DNA from: Verrucomicrobiota bacterium
GTDB taxonomy: Bacteria; Verrucomicrobiota; Verrucomicrobiia; Limisphaerales; UBA8199
Assembly (NCBI GenBank): GCA_003176045.1
Contig: PSRM01000365.1
Span: 1 to 36,015 of the forward strand
Length of the DNA: 36,015 bases
Reading direction: 5' to 3'
Program-made: the position numbers and the translations under genes
The notes under the pieces: model-generated
Told to the model about the DNA's origin: nothing
The model's database searches: none
What the model saw: only the letters and a program-made list of their open reading frames with translations
Shown here: one piece after another, positions 21,804 through 29,978 of the stretch
Position numbering within the stretch: position 1 is the stretch's first letter
Layout of the letters: each line of letters begins with the position of its first letter

Positions 21804-24800
21804 TCACGGCACAACGTGCAACCGATAAAACGTTGCAGGATTTGTAGCCGAGTTGGTGGCGGTGGCGATCGGGCCAGTCGCGAGAATCTGCGGCAATAAA
21901 TCCAGCCAGTTCGTGTCCATGAGGTTGGTCTTGAACTGGACCTGGTAGGTGGCGCCACTGATCGCGCCCCAGGTCAGAAGCGTCATGTTGCTGAGGACCG
22001 TGATGCTCTGAATAGTTGGCGCAGCTTCGACGTTGACGCTGAACGTTTTTTCATCGCTCAGATTCGGCAGACCGTTATCAGTGACTCTAACGGTAATTGT
22101 GTTCGTGCCGATCTGGGATTGAGAGGGCGTCCAGGCGAAAGCGCCATTGGTCGGACCGATGCCGGCGCCGGTCGGCGCGCCCGGGTCGAGGCTAAAGGAG
22201 AGAGTTTGCGGTGGCACATCCGGATCAGTGGCGGAAGCGGTGAGGGTCATCGTGGCCGAGGCATAAACCGTCTGGTCGGCAATGGGCGCCAGCACTGGAG
22301 GACTGTTGCTATGGACGATTACCCAAAAACTCTGCGTGGCGCTTAATGTGGGGAAGCCATTATCGCTGGCGACCACGCTGAAGGCGTTGCTGCCGATTTG
22401 GGCCAGCGTGGGTGTCCATGAGAAAAGACCATTGGTCGGATTGATCGTGGCGTTCGTGGCTGCGCCGGGATTCAGGCTGAACAATAACTGATCGCCATCT
22501 GAATCGCTGACAACATTGGTGATCAGAACCAATGTGCCCACCAGATTCGTGCGGTTCGCGATGGTGGCGAGCACAGGGGGACTGTTGCTTTGGACGACCG
22601 TGACCGAAAAGCTTTGAGTCGCGCTCAAAGATGGAAACCCGTTGTCGCTCACAATGACGCTGAAGTGGTTGGTGCCGATCTGCGGCTGTGTGGGCGCCCA
22701 GGTGAAGATACCGTTGGTCGCATTGACGCTGGCATTGGCTGCCGCTCCCGCGCCGAGGCTGAACGTGAGTTGGTCGCCATCCGAATCACTGGCGACATTA
22801 CTAATCGTCAGTGTCATCCCAACCGCAACCATCCGATTCGAGATGGCCGTCAGCACAGGCGGGCTGTTGCTCTGCACGACGAAAACCGAAAAGCTCTGGG
22901 TGGCGCTCAGCGACGGCGAACCGCTGTCGGTAACGACTACACTGAAATGATTGGTGCCGATTTGCGACTGATTCGGCGCCCAGGAAAAGATGCCGTTGGC
23001 AGCGTTGATGGTGGCGTTCGCGGCCGCTCCGGCTCCGAGGCTAAATGCGAGTGAGTCGCCATCAGGGTCGTTTGCCACGTTGGTAATTGTGAGGGTCATA
23101 CCCACAGCCACAGTCCGATTTGAGATCGCGGCAAGGGTGGGAGGCAAGTTGGACCCTGAGGAGATGGTCAGCAAAGCTGAGAGGCTCGTTACGGATTGAC
23201 CGTCCGGATTGGTGACCGTAACCGTTCGGGCCCCGGATGCAGCGCTGCCAGTCACAGTAAGATTCAGGGTCAGATTCGTAGGACTGTTGTAGGTGACGCT
23301 GTTGACGATGACTCCGCCGCCGTTGACAGCGGCCGAAAGACGCTTCGGGAAACCGGCGCCCGGATCGAAGAATCCCGTGCCGTTTGCTGGAGAACCCTTG
23401 ACGGTCACCAAAGTATTGAAGCTGTTCTGCGGCAGAGTGGCCGGTGTGCAGTTTGTCGGCAGAGCTGGCGGCGGCGCCAGCAACGCGGCCGCTTGAACGG
23501 CAAAACCGTTGCCCGCGGATTGACACCATTCCTGGATCGTCCACATGGTCATGTCATCGGATGGATCGAGGCTGGTGAAAGAGTAATCTCCCCAGCGATG
23601 GGGGTTGCTGCTGTCGGTCGGATTGTATGCGGAACTGCTGGCGGTATAGGTGGTGGGCGCGCCCATGGTGCCCGCAGGATCACTTGCGAGACGCCCGGCT
23701 GTGGCGGCATCCAGAAAATTGTTCGGGCCGGCGCGCGTGAAGCCGGCGGCCACGTGGCCCTGGCCCGACACCATGACGGTGCCCATCCAATAGCTCAACA
23801 CAGAGGAGCTGTTATCGAAAATCGTGCCTGACTGAATAACCGTGGGCGTCTGGCCGGTGGGGATGCTCCCGATTTGGTACCAACGCACACCGTTGCGATC
23901 GGGACTGGTCGGGGTGCCGCTGCTGTTGACACCGACATTGTGAGCAGTCCAAAGCGAACCGTTGCGGTAATGCGCTGCCAGAAGGCGCACATCAAGACCA
24001 TCCACTGCTCCGGAGCTGCCCAGGGGCGTTATATTGATCGGGCCGGCGAAACTGTCCACGGTGATGGTGATGTTGCCTGAGATAGTGGGGCTGGTGGTGC
24101 CGGGATTGCTCACGCGGCGCAGTTGCAGCGCGCTGCTGGAGCTGATATCCACGCCGATGAAATAACCCTCAGTCGCAGCCGGATCGAAATTATCCACCCC
24201 CTGAGGCGTGTAAGGGCCGGTTGATCCCGAGATCAGGCCGGTGAAAGCGGTTTCGAAGAGCGGACCGCCGCTGAGGAGGGAACTTTTTTGGACCACAAAG
24301 CCAGTCGTATTCACGAACGAGTGCAAGCCGTGGACCGAGAAAAGGTTCACGCCGATGTACAACGCATTTGCATCAATGCCGAGCACCGGATAATCGGCGA
24401 AGTTCGAAGAATCGCCGACGAAATAGAAAAATGTCCAGACGGTGCTTGGCGAAATGGTGCCTGAGTTGCTCACCGCGATCATGACGTGATTGGCTTTGGT
24501 GAGTTTGCCGCCGGGCACGTCAATCATCACCACGAACCAGCGGCCCGAGGTCCGGTCGTAGCGTATGTGTGGGTCGCTTGAATAAGTCCCTAAGGTGGAG
24601 GTCATCACCGAGCTGAAGAACGTGTCGGTTGACATGTTAATCGCTCCATCCGAAGCCCCGGTGCTTTTATCAAAGGATCGAATGCGCCCGTTAAGCGTGG
24701 TGATGAATTGCGTTGGTCCCACGGCGCCCATGGTATCGGGTGGCCAGCCGGAACAATCGTTGAAGTTTGCGGCGGTGAAGTTGATGGTCGAGCTGACGGT

Positions 24801-25088
24801 CTGCGCAGCGTAAGGCAATGGTGGCGCAGGCGCAGGTCCCGCCGGCTGGCTCAGGACGCCTGGCGGTGTGCGCAGAAAATGAGGGGCAATGTGCCGGGAC
24901 GCCGGCTGCGCGGCCAGACGTTGCTCGCGCGCCATCAACTGCGCCATGGTTTGCTGGATGCCGGGAGCTCCCTGCCAGGGCAGACCAGGAAGCCCATCAT
25001 CGGCACGGGCCGTGTTGAGAAAAACGACGCTATTGGCGGCCAGTAACCACCGGCATATCAGTGAATAAAAGGAATGACAATTGAGCAC
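21804..25088 (-). CDS. large secreted protein with cadherin-like/He_PIG repeats
   Basis: A 1094-residue exported protein with signal peptide (residues ~6-27, ending NTARA). Residues ~85-560 form a beta-rich domain (FNDCSGWPPDTMGAVGPTQF, DPHIRYDRTSGRWFVVMID) of a kind common in secreted proteins of this phylum; I do not know its activity. Residues ~575-665 resemble an IPT/TIG fold (RTVTVTNPDGQSV). Then come four tandem ~94-residue putative Ig/cadherin repeats, each with NxxxAVGMTLTI, DxDGDxLxFSL, GxFSWxPxQxQIGTN and FSVxVVQ. A final ~75-residue beta domain (YQVQFKTNLMDTNWL) ends the protein. It probably acts at the cell surface in adhesion or polysaccharide binding. The repeats are close enough in DNA that unequal recombination is likely. 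Confidence 0.88.
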   Translation of the reverse strand: MLNCHSFYSLICRWLLAANSVVFLNTARADDGLPGLPWQGAPGIQQTMAQLMAREQRLAAQPASRHIAPHFLRTPPGVLSQPAGPAPAPPLPYAAQTVSSTINFTAANFNDCSGWPPDTMGAVGPTQFITTLNGRIRSFDKSTGASDGAINMSTDTFFSSVMTSTLGTYSSDPHIRYDRTSGRWFVVMIDVPGGKLTKANHVMIAVSNSGTISPSTVWTFFYFVGDSSNFADYPVLGIDANALYIGVNLFSVHGLHSFVNTTGFVVQKSSLLSGGPLFETAFTGLISGSTGPYTPQGVDNFDPAATEGYFIGVDISSSSALQLRRVSNPGTTSPTISGNITITVDSFAGPINITPLGSSGAVDGLDVRLLAAHYRNGSLWTAHNVGVNSSGTPTSPDRNGVRWYQIGSIPTGQTPTVIQSGTIFDNSSSVLSYWMGTVMVSGQGHVAAGFTRAGPNNFLDAATAGRLASDPAGTMGAPTTYTASSSAYNPTDSSNPHRWGDYSFTSLDPSDDMTMWTIQEWCQSAGNGFAVQAAALLAPPPALPTNCTPATLPQNSFNTLVTVKGSPANGTGFFDPGAGFPKRLSAAVNGGGVIVNSVTYNSPTNLTLNLTVTGSAASGARTVTVTNPDGQSVTSLSALLTISSGSNLPPTLAAISNRTVAVGMTLTITNVANDPDGDSLAFSLGAGAAANATINAANGIFSWAPNQSQIGTNHFSVVVTDSGSPSLSATQSFSVFVVQSNSPPVLTAISNRMVAVGMTLTISNVASDSDGDQLTFSLGAGAAANASVNATNGIFTWAPTQPQIGTNHFSVIVSDNGFPSLSATQSFSVTVVQSNSPPVLATIANRTNLVGTLVLITNVVSDSDGDQLLFSLNPGAATNATINPTNGLFSWTPTLAQIGSNAFSVVASDNGFPTLSATQSFWVIVHSNSPPVLAPIADQTVYASATMTLTASATDPDVPPQTLSFSLDPGAPTGAGIGPTNGAFAWTPSQSQIGTNTITVRVTDNGLPNLSDEKTFSVNVEAAPTIQSITVLSNMTLLTWGAISGATYQVQFKTNLMDTNWLDLLPQILATGPIATATNSATNPATFYRLHVVP

Positions 25089-25167
25089 AGCAATGGCTTA
25101 TTTGCAGTCGCGAACGCTGTTCATAATGGGCGTGAGATGAGCAAATTACAAGCCAAATCAAGGGACG

Positions 25168-25253
25168 GGAGCGCCGAATTCTATTTCGGCGCGTTCGAAC
25201 GGGGCTTCCTTGGCCCCGCGTCGAAACGGAGTTCGGCGCTCCTGCAGCCTGGC
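25168..25253. repeat. palindromic repeat element before the HtrA-like gene
   Basis: GGGAGCGCCGAATTCTATTT at the left faces GGAGTTCGGCGCTCCTG at the right, around internal hairpins (GCCGAA/TTCGGC and GGGGC/GCCCC). It fills most of the divergent gap 25089-25303, in which I see no further gene. Confidence 0.8.
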
Positions 25254-25303
25254 CGCTACAATCATCCTTGAAATGCACGTATGGAGCAGTTAAACTCCTG
25301 CCC

Positions 25304-26293
25304 ATGTTAAGAAAGCTGTTCTTGCCGCTTTTGGTGGTCCTGGCGTTTGCATGTGCCGGAGGCCGGGCCGAAACCATCCAGTTGAAAGACAAAGCTGCAG
25401 TGATCGGCAAAATCCTGGCTGAAAAGCATGATCAAGTCATCGTTGATCTCGGCTTCACAGTCTTGACTATTCCCCGAAGTCAGATTACCAGGATCCTCAA
25501 GGCGGATTCGCTGGAGCCTGCTCCGAAACCCGCGCTCACCAAAACAGTTGCCTCTATTGAGAGCAAATCGTCCCAGGACACCGGCCCCGGCTTTTACTCT
25601 GTGGGCGGCAAAATCGGTAACGCGAGAAGTGTGAAGGAATTGGTAAATCTCATTGGCGAGGGCGTCGTGCAAGTGAAGACCCCGAGTGGTTTGGGTTCGG
25701 GCTTCATTATCAACGACGAAGGTTATCTGCTGACCAACTTTCACGTCATCGAAGGCGAGACAGAAATCTCGGTCGAAGTATATCATCAGGGCTCGGGCGG
25801 GCTCACGCGAAAGACCTATAAGCAGGTGCGGATTATCGCAACCAATAAATTCGCGGATCTCGCGCTGTTACATATCGAGGACAAGGACTCGCCGAAATTC
25901 AAATCCGTCGTGCTCGGCAATGCGGAGTCGCTGGTGGTGGGTGACAGTGTTTTTGCCATCGGAAGCCCGCTCGGCTTCGAGCGCACCGTTACTGAAGGCA
26001 TCGTCAGCACCAAAACGCGCCCCATGCAGGGCGAGCTTTATCTGCAGACCACGGCCCAGATTAACCCGGGCAACAGCGGCGGTCCACTGTTCAATATGAA
26101 CGGCGAAGTGATCGGCGTAACGAACATGAAAATCATGTTTGGCGAGGGCCTTGGCTTCGCAATTCCTATCGAGGCGGTCAAATTCTTCCTCGATCATCGC
26201 GACGCCTTCGCCTACTCCAACGACAATCCCAGCAACGCCTATCACTATCTCCAGCCCCCCAGTCATACGCGGCAAGGTGCGGAGCAGGAGTAA
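25304..26293 (+). CDS. HtrA/DegP-like trypsin-fold serine protease without PDZ
   Basis: A 329-residue exported protease. The signal peptide MLRKLFLPLLVVLAFACAGG ends at about residue 22. Residues ~24-70 form a small beta domain (IQLKDKAAVIGKILAEKHDQ). The protease domain spans ~110-295 with catalytic His147 (TNFHVIEG), Asp185 (FADLALL) and Ser258 (NPGNSGGPLF), all in the order usual for HtrA. Classical DegP/HtrA carry one or two C-terminal PDZ domains; here the chain ends ~35 residues after the protease, so no PDZ is present. It likely cleaves misfolded envelope proteins. The start at 25304 gives the signal peptide; a TTG 36 nt upstream adds a non-signal leader. It is followed by a repeat-filled gap and the DUF3352-like gene. 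Confidence 0.92.
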   Translation: MLRKLFLPLLVVLAFACAGGRAETIQLKDKAAVIGKILAEKHDQVIVDLGFTVLTIPRSQITRILKADSLEPAPKPALTKTVASIESKSSQDTGPGFYSVGGKIGNARSVKELVNLIGEGVVQVKTPSGLGSGFIINDEGYLLTNFHVIEGETEISVEVYHQGSGGLTRKTYKQVRIIATNKFADLALLHIEDKDSPKFKSVVLGNAESLVVGDSVFAIGSPLGFERTVTEGIVSTKTRPMQGELYLQTTAQINPGNSGGPLFNMNGEVIGVTNMKIMFGEGLGFAIPIEAVKFFLDHRDAFAYSNDNPSNAYHYLQPPSHTRQGAEQE

Positions 26294-26298
26294 TCCGT

Positions 26299-26386
26299 TT
26301 CTTAATCTTAATCTTTCTCTTAATCTTACTCTCCGGGGCCGCGAGGGGTTAAAATCGGTTAAATGAGTTAAATAGTTAAATGGTTA
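26299..26386. repeat. short tandem arrays between the protease and DUF3352-like genes
   Basis: TCTTAA/TTAATC hexamer-like units at 26299-26333 are followed at 26347-26386 by GGTTAAAAT/AGTTAAAT units, the latter related to the arrays at 4583-4706. They fill the short intergenic gap. Confidence 0.75.
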
Positions 26387-26409
26387 CATCTCTTAAACCA
26401 GGCATCATC

Positions 26410-28416
26410 ATGACGAAACGGGTCCACAGCAAAGTGTTCAAGGTTCAAGGTTCCGCATTTCCAAAACAGGGTTCGGGATTCAGGGTTCAGGCTTTCCTTT
26501 TGGCCGCGCTCCTCGCAATGGCTATCCCCTGTGCCGCCGCCGTTCCCCCGCCCGAAAAGCTTCTGCCGAGCGACACGCTGCTGATGATCACGGCGCCGGA
26601 TTTCGCCAAGCTAAGCGAGATCTTCAAGAAATCGCCCCAAAGCCAGTTCTGGAATGATCCGGCCATGAAGGCCTATAAGGATAATTTCACCACCAAATGG
26701 GAGGAAGATTTCGTCAAGCCGCTCGAGCGCGACCTGGGCATCAAATTTGAGGATTATACAGGCTTGCTCCAAGGGCAGGTCACCGTAGCCGTAACCGAAA
26801 GCGGCTGGCAGGGAAAAGAAGACCAGGCGCCGGGCATGCTGTTGCTCGTGGACGCCAAAGACAAGGGTGCCCAACTCAAGAAGAACCTTTCCGAACTCCG
26901 CAAAAAATGCGCGGATGCCGGCAAGACAGTTCGCACTGAAAAGGTTCGAGACGTCGAGTTCCTGGTCATATCCCTGTCCACTAATGACGTGCCTCCGACC
27001 TTGCGGAAGTTTTTCCCGCAACACGCGCGTTCGCGCGATGGGGCCGAAGCGAGCGAGCCGGCGAAATCTGCGCAAAAGCAGGAAGTGGTCCTTGGCCAGG
27101 TGGATTCCGTGCTCGTGCTGGCAAATACAGTCAAGGCCGTCGAGCCGATCGTAGCGCGGCTCACCGGCGGCGGAGCCCCGCCTCTGGGAGAAGTCCCGTC
27201 CTACCAGGCTAATCATCTCTCAATGTTTCGAGACTCGCCGCTTTATGCCTGGATCAACGTGAAGTCGTTCCTGGACATCACTTTGCGCGCGGCCGCCGCC
27301 GAAAAGAGCGAATCCTCTTCGACTCCCGGCCCGGAGATGAAACCTGAAAAGATCGTTGGCGCTCTGGGCTTGTCGGCGCTCAAAAGCATTGCCCTAAGCT
27401 ATCAGGATTCCAATGAAGGCGCCCTGTTTCAGGTTTTTCTGAGCGTGCCGGAATCGGGCCGGCAGGGCATTTTCAAAATCCTCGCGCCGGAACCCAAAGA
27501 GTCCGGCCCGCCGCCATTCGTGCCTGCAACGGCGATCAACTTCCAGCGCTGGCGCTGGGATGGCCAGAAAGCGTTCGCGACCCTTGAAAGAACCTTGAAC
27601 GATCTTTCTCCCGAAGCCGTCAGCGGTCTCAAGTGGCTGTTGGACACAGCTACCAAAGCGGGCCAGGAAAAGGACCCCGGATTCGATGTTAAGAAAAACC
27701 TGATCGGGAATCTGGGTGACGATATCATTAGTTACGAGAAGGCGCCTCCGACGGATGCAGCGGCGGGTACTTCGGCTCCATCAGTTTCACTCATTGGCTC
27801 GCCGCACGCTGATCAACTCTGCGCCGCATTGAAGGCGACTCTGGGAGCCCTGGCCATCTTCAACCCGCAGGCAGGCTCGCCCAAAGAGCGCGAGTTCCTG
27901 GGACATAAGATCTATTCCAGTCCCATGCCCCCGTTGCCGATGATGCCCATGATGGCAGCGCCCGCCGCCAAATCGCTGCACTACGCCGCCGGCGGCAGCT
28001 ACGTGGCGCTATCCACCGATCCCGCGATGGTCGAGGAATATCTGCGCAGCTCCGATAGCCAGGCCAAAGCGCTGCGCGAAACATCCGGATTGCTCGAAGC
28101 CTCACAAAAAATCGGCGGCATGGCTACCGGCCTGTTCGGCTACATCAACGGCGCCGAAACCGGGCGCATTTCGTATGAGGGCCGCAAGAAATCCTCGTCC
28201 AGTTCTTCCAAATCGGATTCCGTGAACCCGATGAGCGCCGCCCTTCCCTGGTTGGATGTGATGAAAACCATCAAGCCCTGGTTCGATGATTCGCTTCTGC
28301 CGTCGTATGACAAGGTCTCCAAGTATATGTATTTCCGCGTCTATTCCGGCAGCGCCACGGTGGACGGTCTGAGCTTCAAACTCTTCGTCCCCACCCCCCC
28401 GGCCTTGCGGAAATAA
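26410..28416 (+). CDS. exported DUF3352-like protein
   Basis: A 668-residue predicted exported protein of unknown function. Residues ~27-46 (AFLLAALLAMAIPCAAAV) form a signal core. The mature part opens with PPPEKLLPSDTLLMITAPDF, a pattern typical of DUF3352-like proteins. It has repeated alpha/beta segments and a Met/Pro-rich loop near residue 515 (MPPLPMMPMMAAPA). I chose the ATG at 26410; an ATG at 26380 only adds codons that come from an upstream repeat. The n-region before the signal core, KVFKVQGSAFPKQGSGFRVQ, is translated GTTCAAG/GGGTTCA heptamers, giving an unusually long basic leader. There is little similarity to enzymes I know. It lies 116 bp after the HtrA-like gene. Confidence 0.75.
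   Translation: MTKRVHSKVFKVQGSAFPKQGSGFRVQAFLLAALLAMAIPCAAAVPPPEKLLPSDTLLMITAPDFAKLSEIFKKSPQSQFWNDPAMKAYKDNFTTKWEEDFVKPLERDLGIKFEDYTGLLQGQVTVAVTESGWQGKEDQAPGMLLLVDAKDKGAQLKKNLSELRKKCADAGKTVRTEKVRDVEFLVISLSTNDVPPTLRKFFPQHARSRDGAEASEPAKSAQKQEVVLGQVDSVLVLANTVKAVEPIVARLTGGGAPPLGEVPSYQANHLSMFRDSPLYAWINVKSFLDITLRAAAAEKSESSSTPGPEMKPEKIVGALGLSALKSIALSYQDSNEGALFQVFLSVPESGRQGIFKILAPEPKESGPPPFVPATAINFQRWRWDGQKAFATLERTLNDLSPEAVSGLKWLLDTATKAGQEKDPGFDVKKNLIGNLGDDIISYEKAPPTDAAAGTSAPSVSLIGSPHADQLCAALKATLGALAIFNPQAGSPKEREFLGHKIYSSPMPPLPMMPMMAAPAAKSLHYAAGGSYVALSTDPAMVEEYLRSSDSQAKALRETSGLLEASQKIGGMATGLFGYINGAETGRISYEGRKKSSSSSSKSDSVNPMSAALPWLDVMKTIKPWFDDSLLPSYDKVSKYMYFRVYSGSATVDGLSFKLFVPTPPALRK
26435..26492. repeat. 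heptamer arrays in the signal-peptide leader of the DUF3352-like gene
   Basis: Two to three GTTCAAG heptamers and three GGGTTCA/GGGTTCG heptamers form codons 9-28, just ahead of the hydrophobic core. The arrays seem to supply the positive n-region of the signal peptide. Confidence 0.8.
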
Positions 28417-28444
28417 CAGAATTCTAACGAGACTTCGCCTCAGA

Positions 28445-28500
28445 CCTGTAGGGCAGGCTTTCCAGCCTGCCGGTTCACGGGGTTTTCTAACCCCGTGAAA
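28445..28500. repeat. paired hairpins downstream of the DUF3352-like gene
   Basis: Two hairpins are adjacent: GGCAGGCTTTCCAGCCTGCC at 28449-28468 and CACGGGGTTTTCTAACCCCG then TG at 28473-28496. A run of A follows, not U, so this is a weak terminator on the plus strand. Apart from it I see nothing in the gap 28417-28670 except a possible promoter for the YHYH gene that I cannot place. Confidence 0.75.
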
Positions 28501-28670
28501 AACTTGATCTGTTTACAACGCATTTTGAAATTCAAGGACTTGTCCTCACATACGCACCAGAACCTTTGCCTTTCCTCATCCCTGAGATACCCCTCCTCAT
28601 CCCGCGAAACGCCGTATTCATCTCAAAGTCCGCGCCAACTCGTGCTCGTTCGAGTATCGTCCTGCAAAGT

Positions 28671-29975
28671 ATGAAAGCGGCGCTGCTGAACCTCATCTCC
28701 ATTACGTTTCTGTTTTCGGCATCCGCCGATCCCCAAATCACCTCCTGGTTCACCGCCAATTCCGGCCAGGTCGCGCGGATCTATCGCACCGACGCTGAGA
28801 AATTCTCCGGCCAGGCCGAGACCACCTGGAGTAATGGACACCAGAGCCAGTCCCAGCCCGCGCTGAGCGGCGTTCAGGAAATCCTTTCGTCCACAAATTG
28901 GATTTATATCCGTAGCACTGGATTGGGCAGCCACGTAATGGGGCCCTGGTTCAATGATCTTCAGCACCGATTTTATTTTCCCAACCTGCCGACTGATCAA
29001 CATTACGTTTTTGCTATTCCACGTCATCCCACCGCTCAGATCACCAGCAAACCCAGTCATCTGGGCGAGATCGGCCTGTTTGTGGACGGAGTGGCCATGT
29101 TCGATGCAAACGATGCCTTTTCGTATTCCAGCGAGAATGGCCGGGACGCCGACCCTCGCGCCCGCATCGGTCGAGGTGATGGGGTCTGGAATCGTGACGC
29201 CTTCGTGAATGAAGGGATCACATTCGATGCCGCGCTGGGCCATCAGCAGAATTGGGGCACCTACCATTATCACGCCCAACCGCTCGCCTTGCGATATCTG
29301 CTGGGTGATCACGTCGATTTTGATCCCTCGACGATGACTTACCATGAGGCGTCGGGGCCGGCCACAAAACATTCACCGATACTCGGGTGGATGCAGGACG
29401 GGTACCCTCTCTATGGGCCTTACGGTTTCTCAAATCCGACCGATCGCTTGAGCGGCGTCCGGCGCATGGTCTCAGGTTTCGTGGCGCGCAATGGCGAAAA
29501 AGGTTCGGACAACCTTGCGCAGTCTGGACGGCGTACGTTGCCGGCATGGGCCACGCGAAGCCGAAACGGTTCCGCCACGCTCGCGCTGTCCGAAGCTGGC
29601 CCGAACGTCAGCGCGGCCTACCCGATCGGTCACTACATCGAGGACAACGTTTATCTGGGCGACATTGGCCGCAAGATCGAAAAAGATTTCGATCTGGATG
29701 CATCGAATGGCCGATGGTGCGTCACACCGGAGTACCCGAATGGCACTTACGCATACTTCACAACGATTGATGCCGCTGGCAAGCCTGTCTATCCTTACAC
29801 CATGGGCCGTCGTTTTCATGGCAATCCTGTCGGCCGCTTGGTGGATGCGATTTACGAGCCAGTGATCACCAACTTTGTGACTCATGCGGGCGCGAGTATG
29901 TCAGGCAATACACAAAGGGCGGGCTCGACCACCCTGACATGGAACTCCGGAACTGGCCGCTACGAATCAAAGTAA
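28671..29975 (+). CDS. exported YHYH-domain protein
   Basis: A 434-residue protein with signal peptide (MKAALLNLISITFLFSASA). It carries the YHYH domain. The signature is GTYHYHAQPLALRYLLGD near residue 231, with a second block GWMQDGYPLYGPYGFS near 274 and DNVYLGDIGRKIEKDFDLD near 350. YHYH proteins are secreted, His-rich in the core and have no agreed function; metal binding is plausible but unproven. The start at 28671 gives a clean signal peptide; the ORF extends 35 codons upstream without one. The stop is 3 nt before the ATG of the MbnP-MbnH fusion, so translational coupling is expected and the two products may act on the same copper or redox task (inference). Confidence 0.87.
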   Translation: MKAALLNLISITFLFSASADPQITSWFTANSGQVARIYRTDAEKFSGQAETTWSNGHQSQSQPALSGVQEILSSTNWIYIRSTGLGSHVMGPWFNDLQHRFYFPNLPTDQHYVFAIPRHPTAQITSKPSHLGEIGLFVDGVAMFDANDAFSYSSENGRDADPRARIGRGDGVWNRDAFVNEGITFDAALGHQQNWGTYHYHAQPLALRYLLGDHVDFDPSTMTYHEASGPATKHSPILGWMQDGYPLYGPYGFSNPTDRLSGVRRMVSGFVARNGEKGSDNLAQSGRRTLPAWATRSRNGSATLALSEAGPNVSAAYPIGHYIEDNVYLGDIGRKIEKDFDLDASNGRWCVTPEYPNGTYAYFTTIDAAGKPVYPYTMGRRFHGNPVGRLVDAIYEPVITNFVTHAGASMSGNTQRAGSTTLTWNSGTGRYESK

Positions 29976-29978
29976 AGT

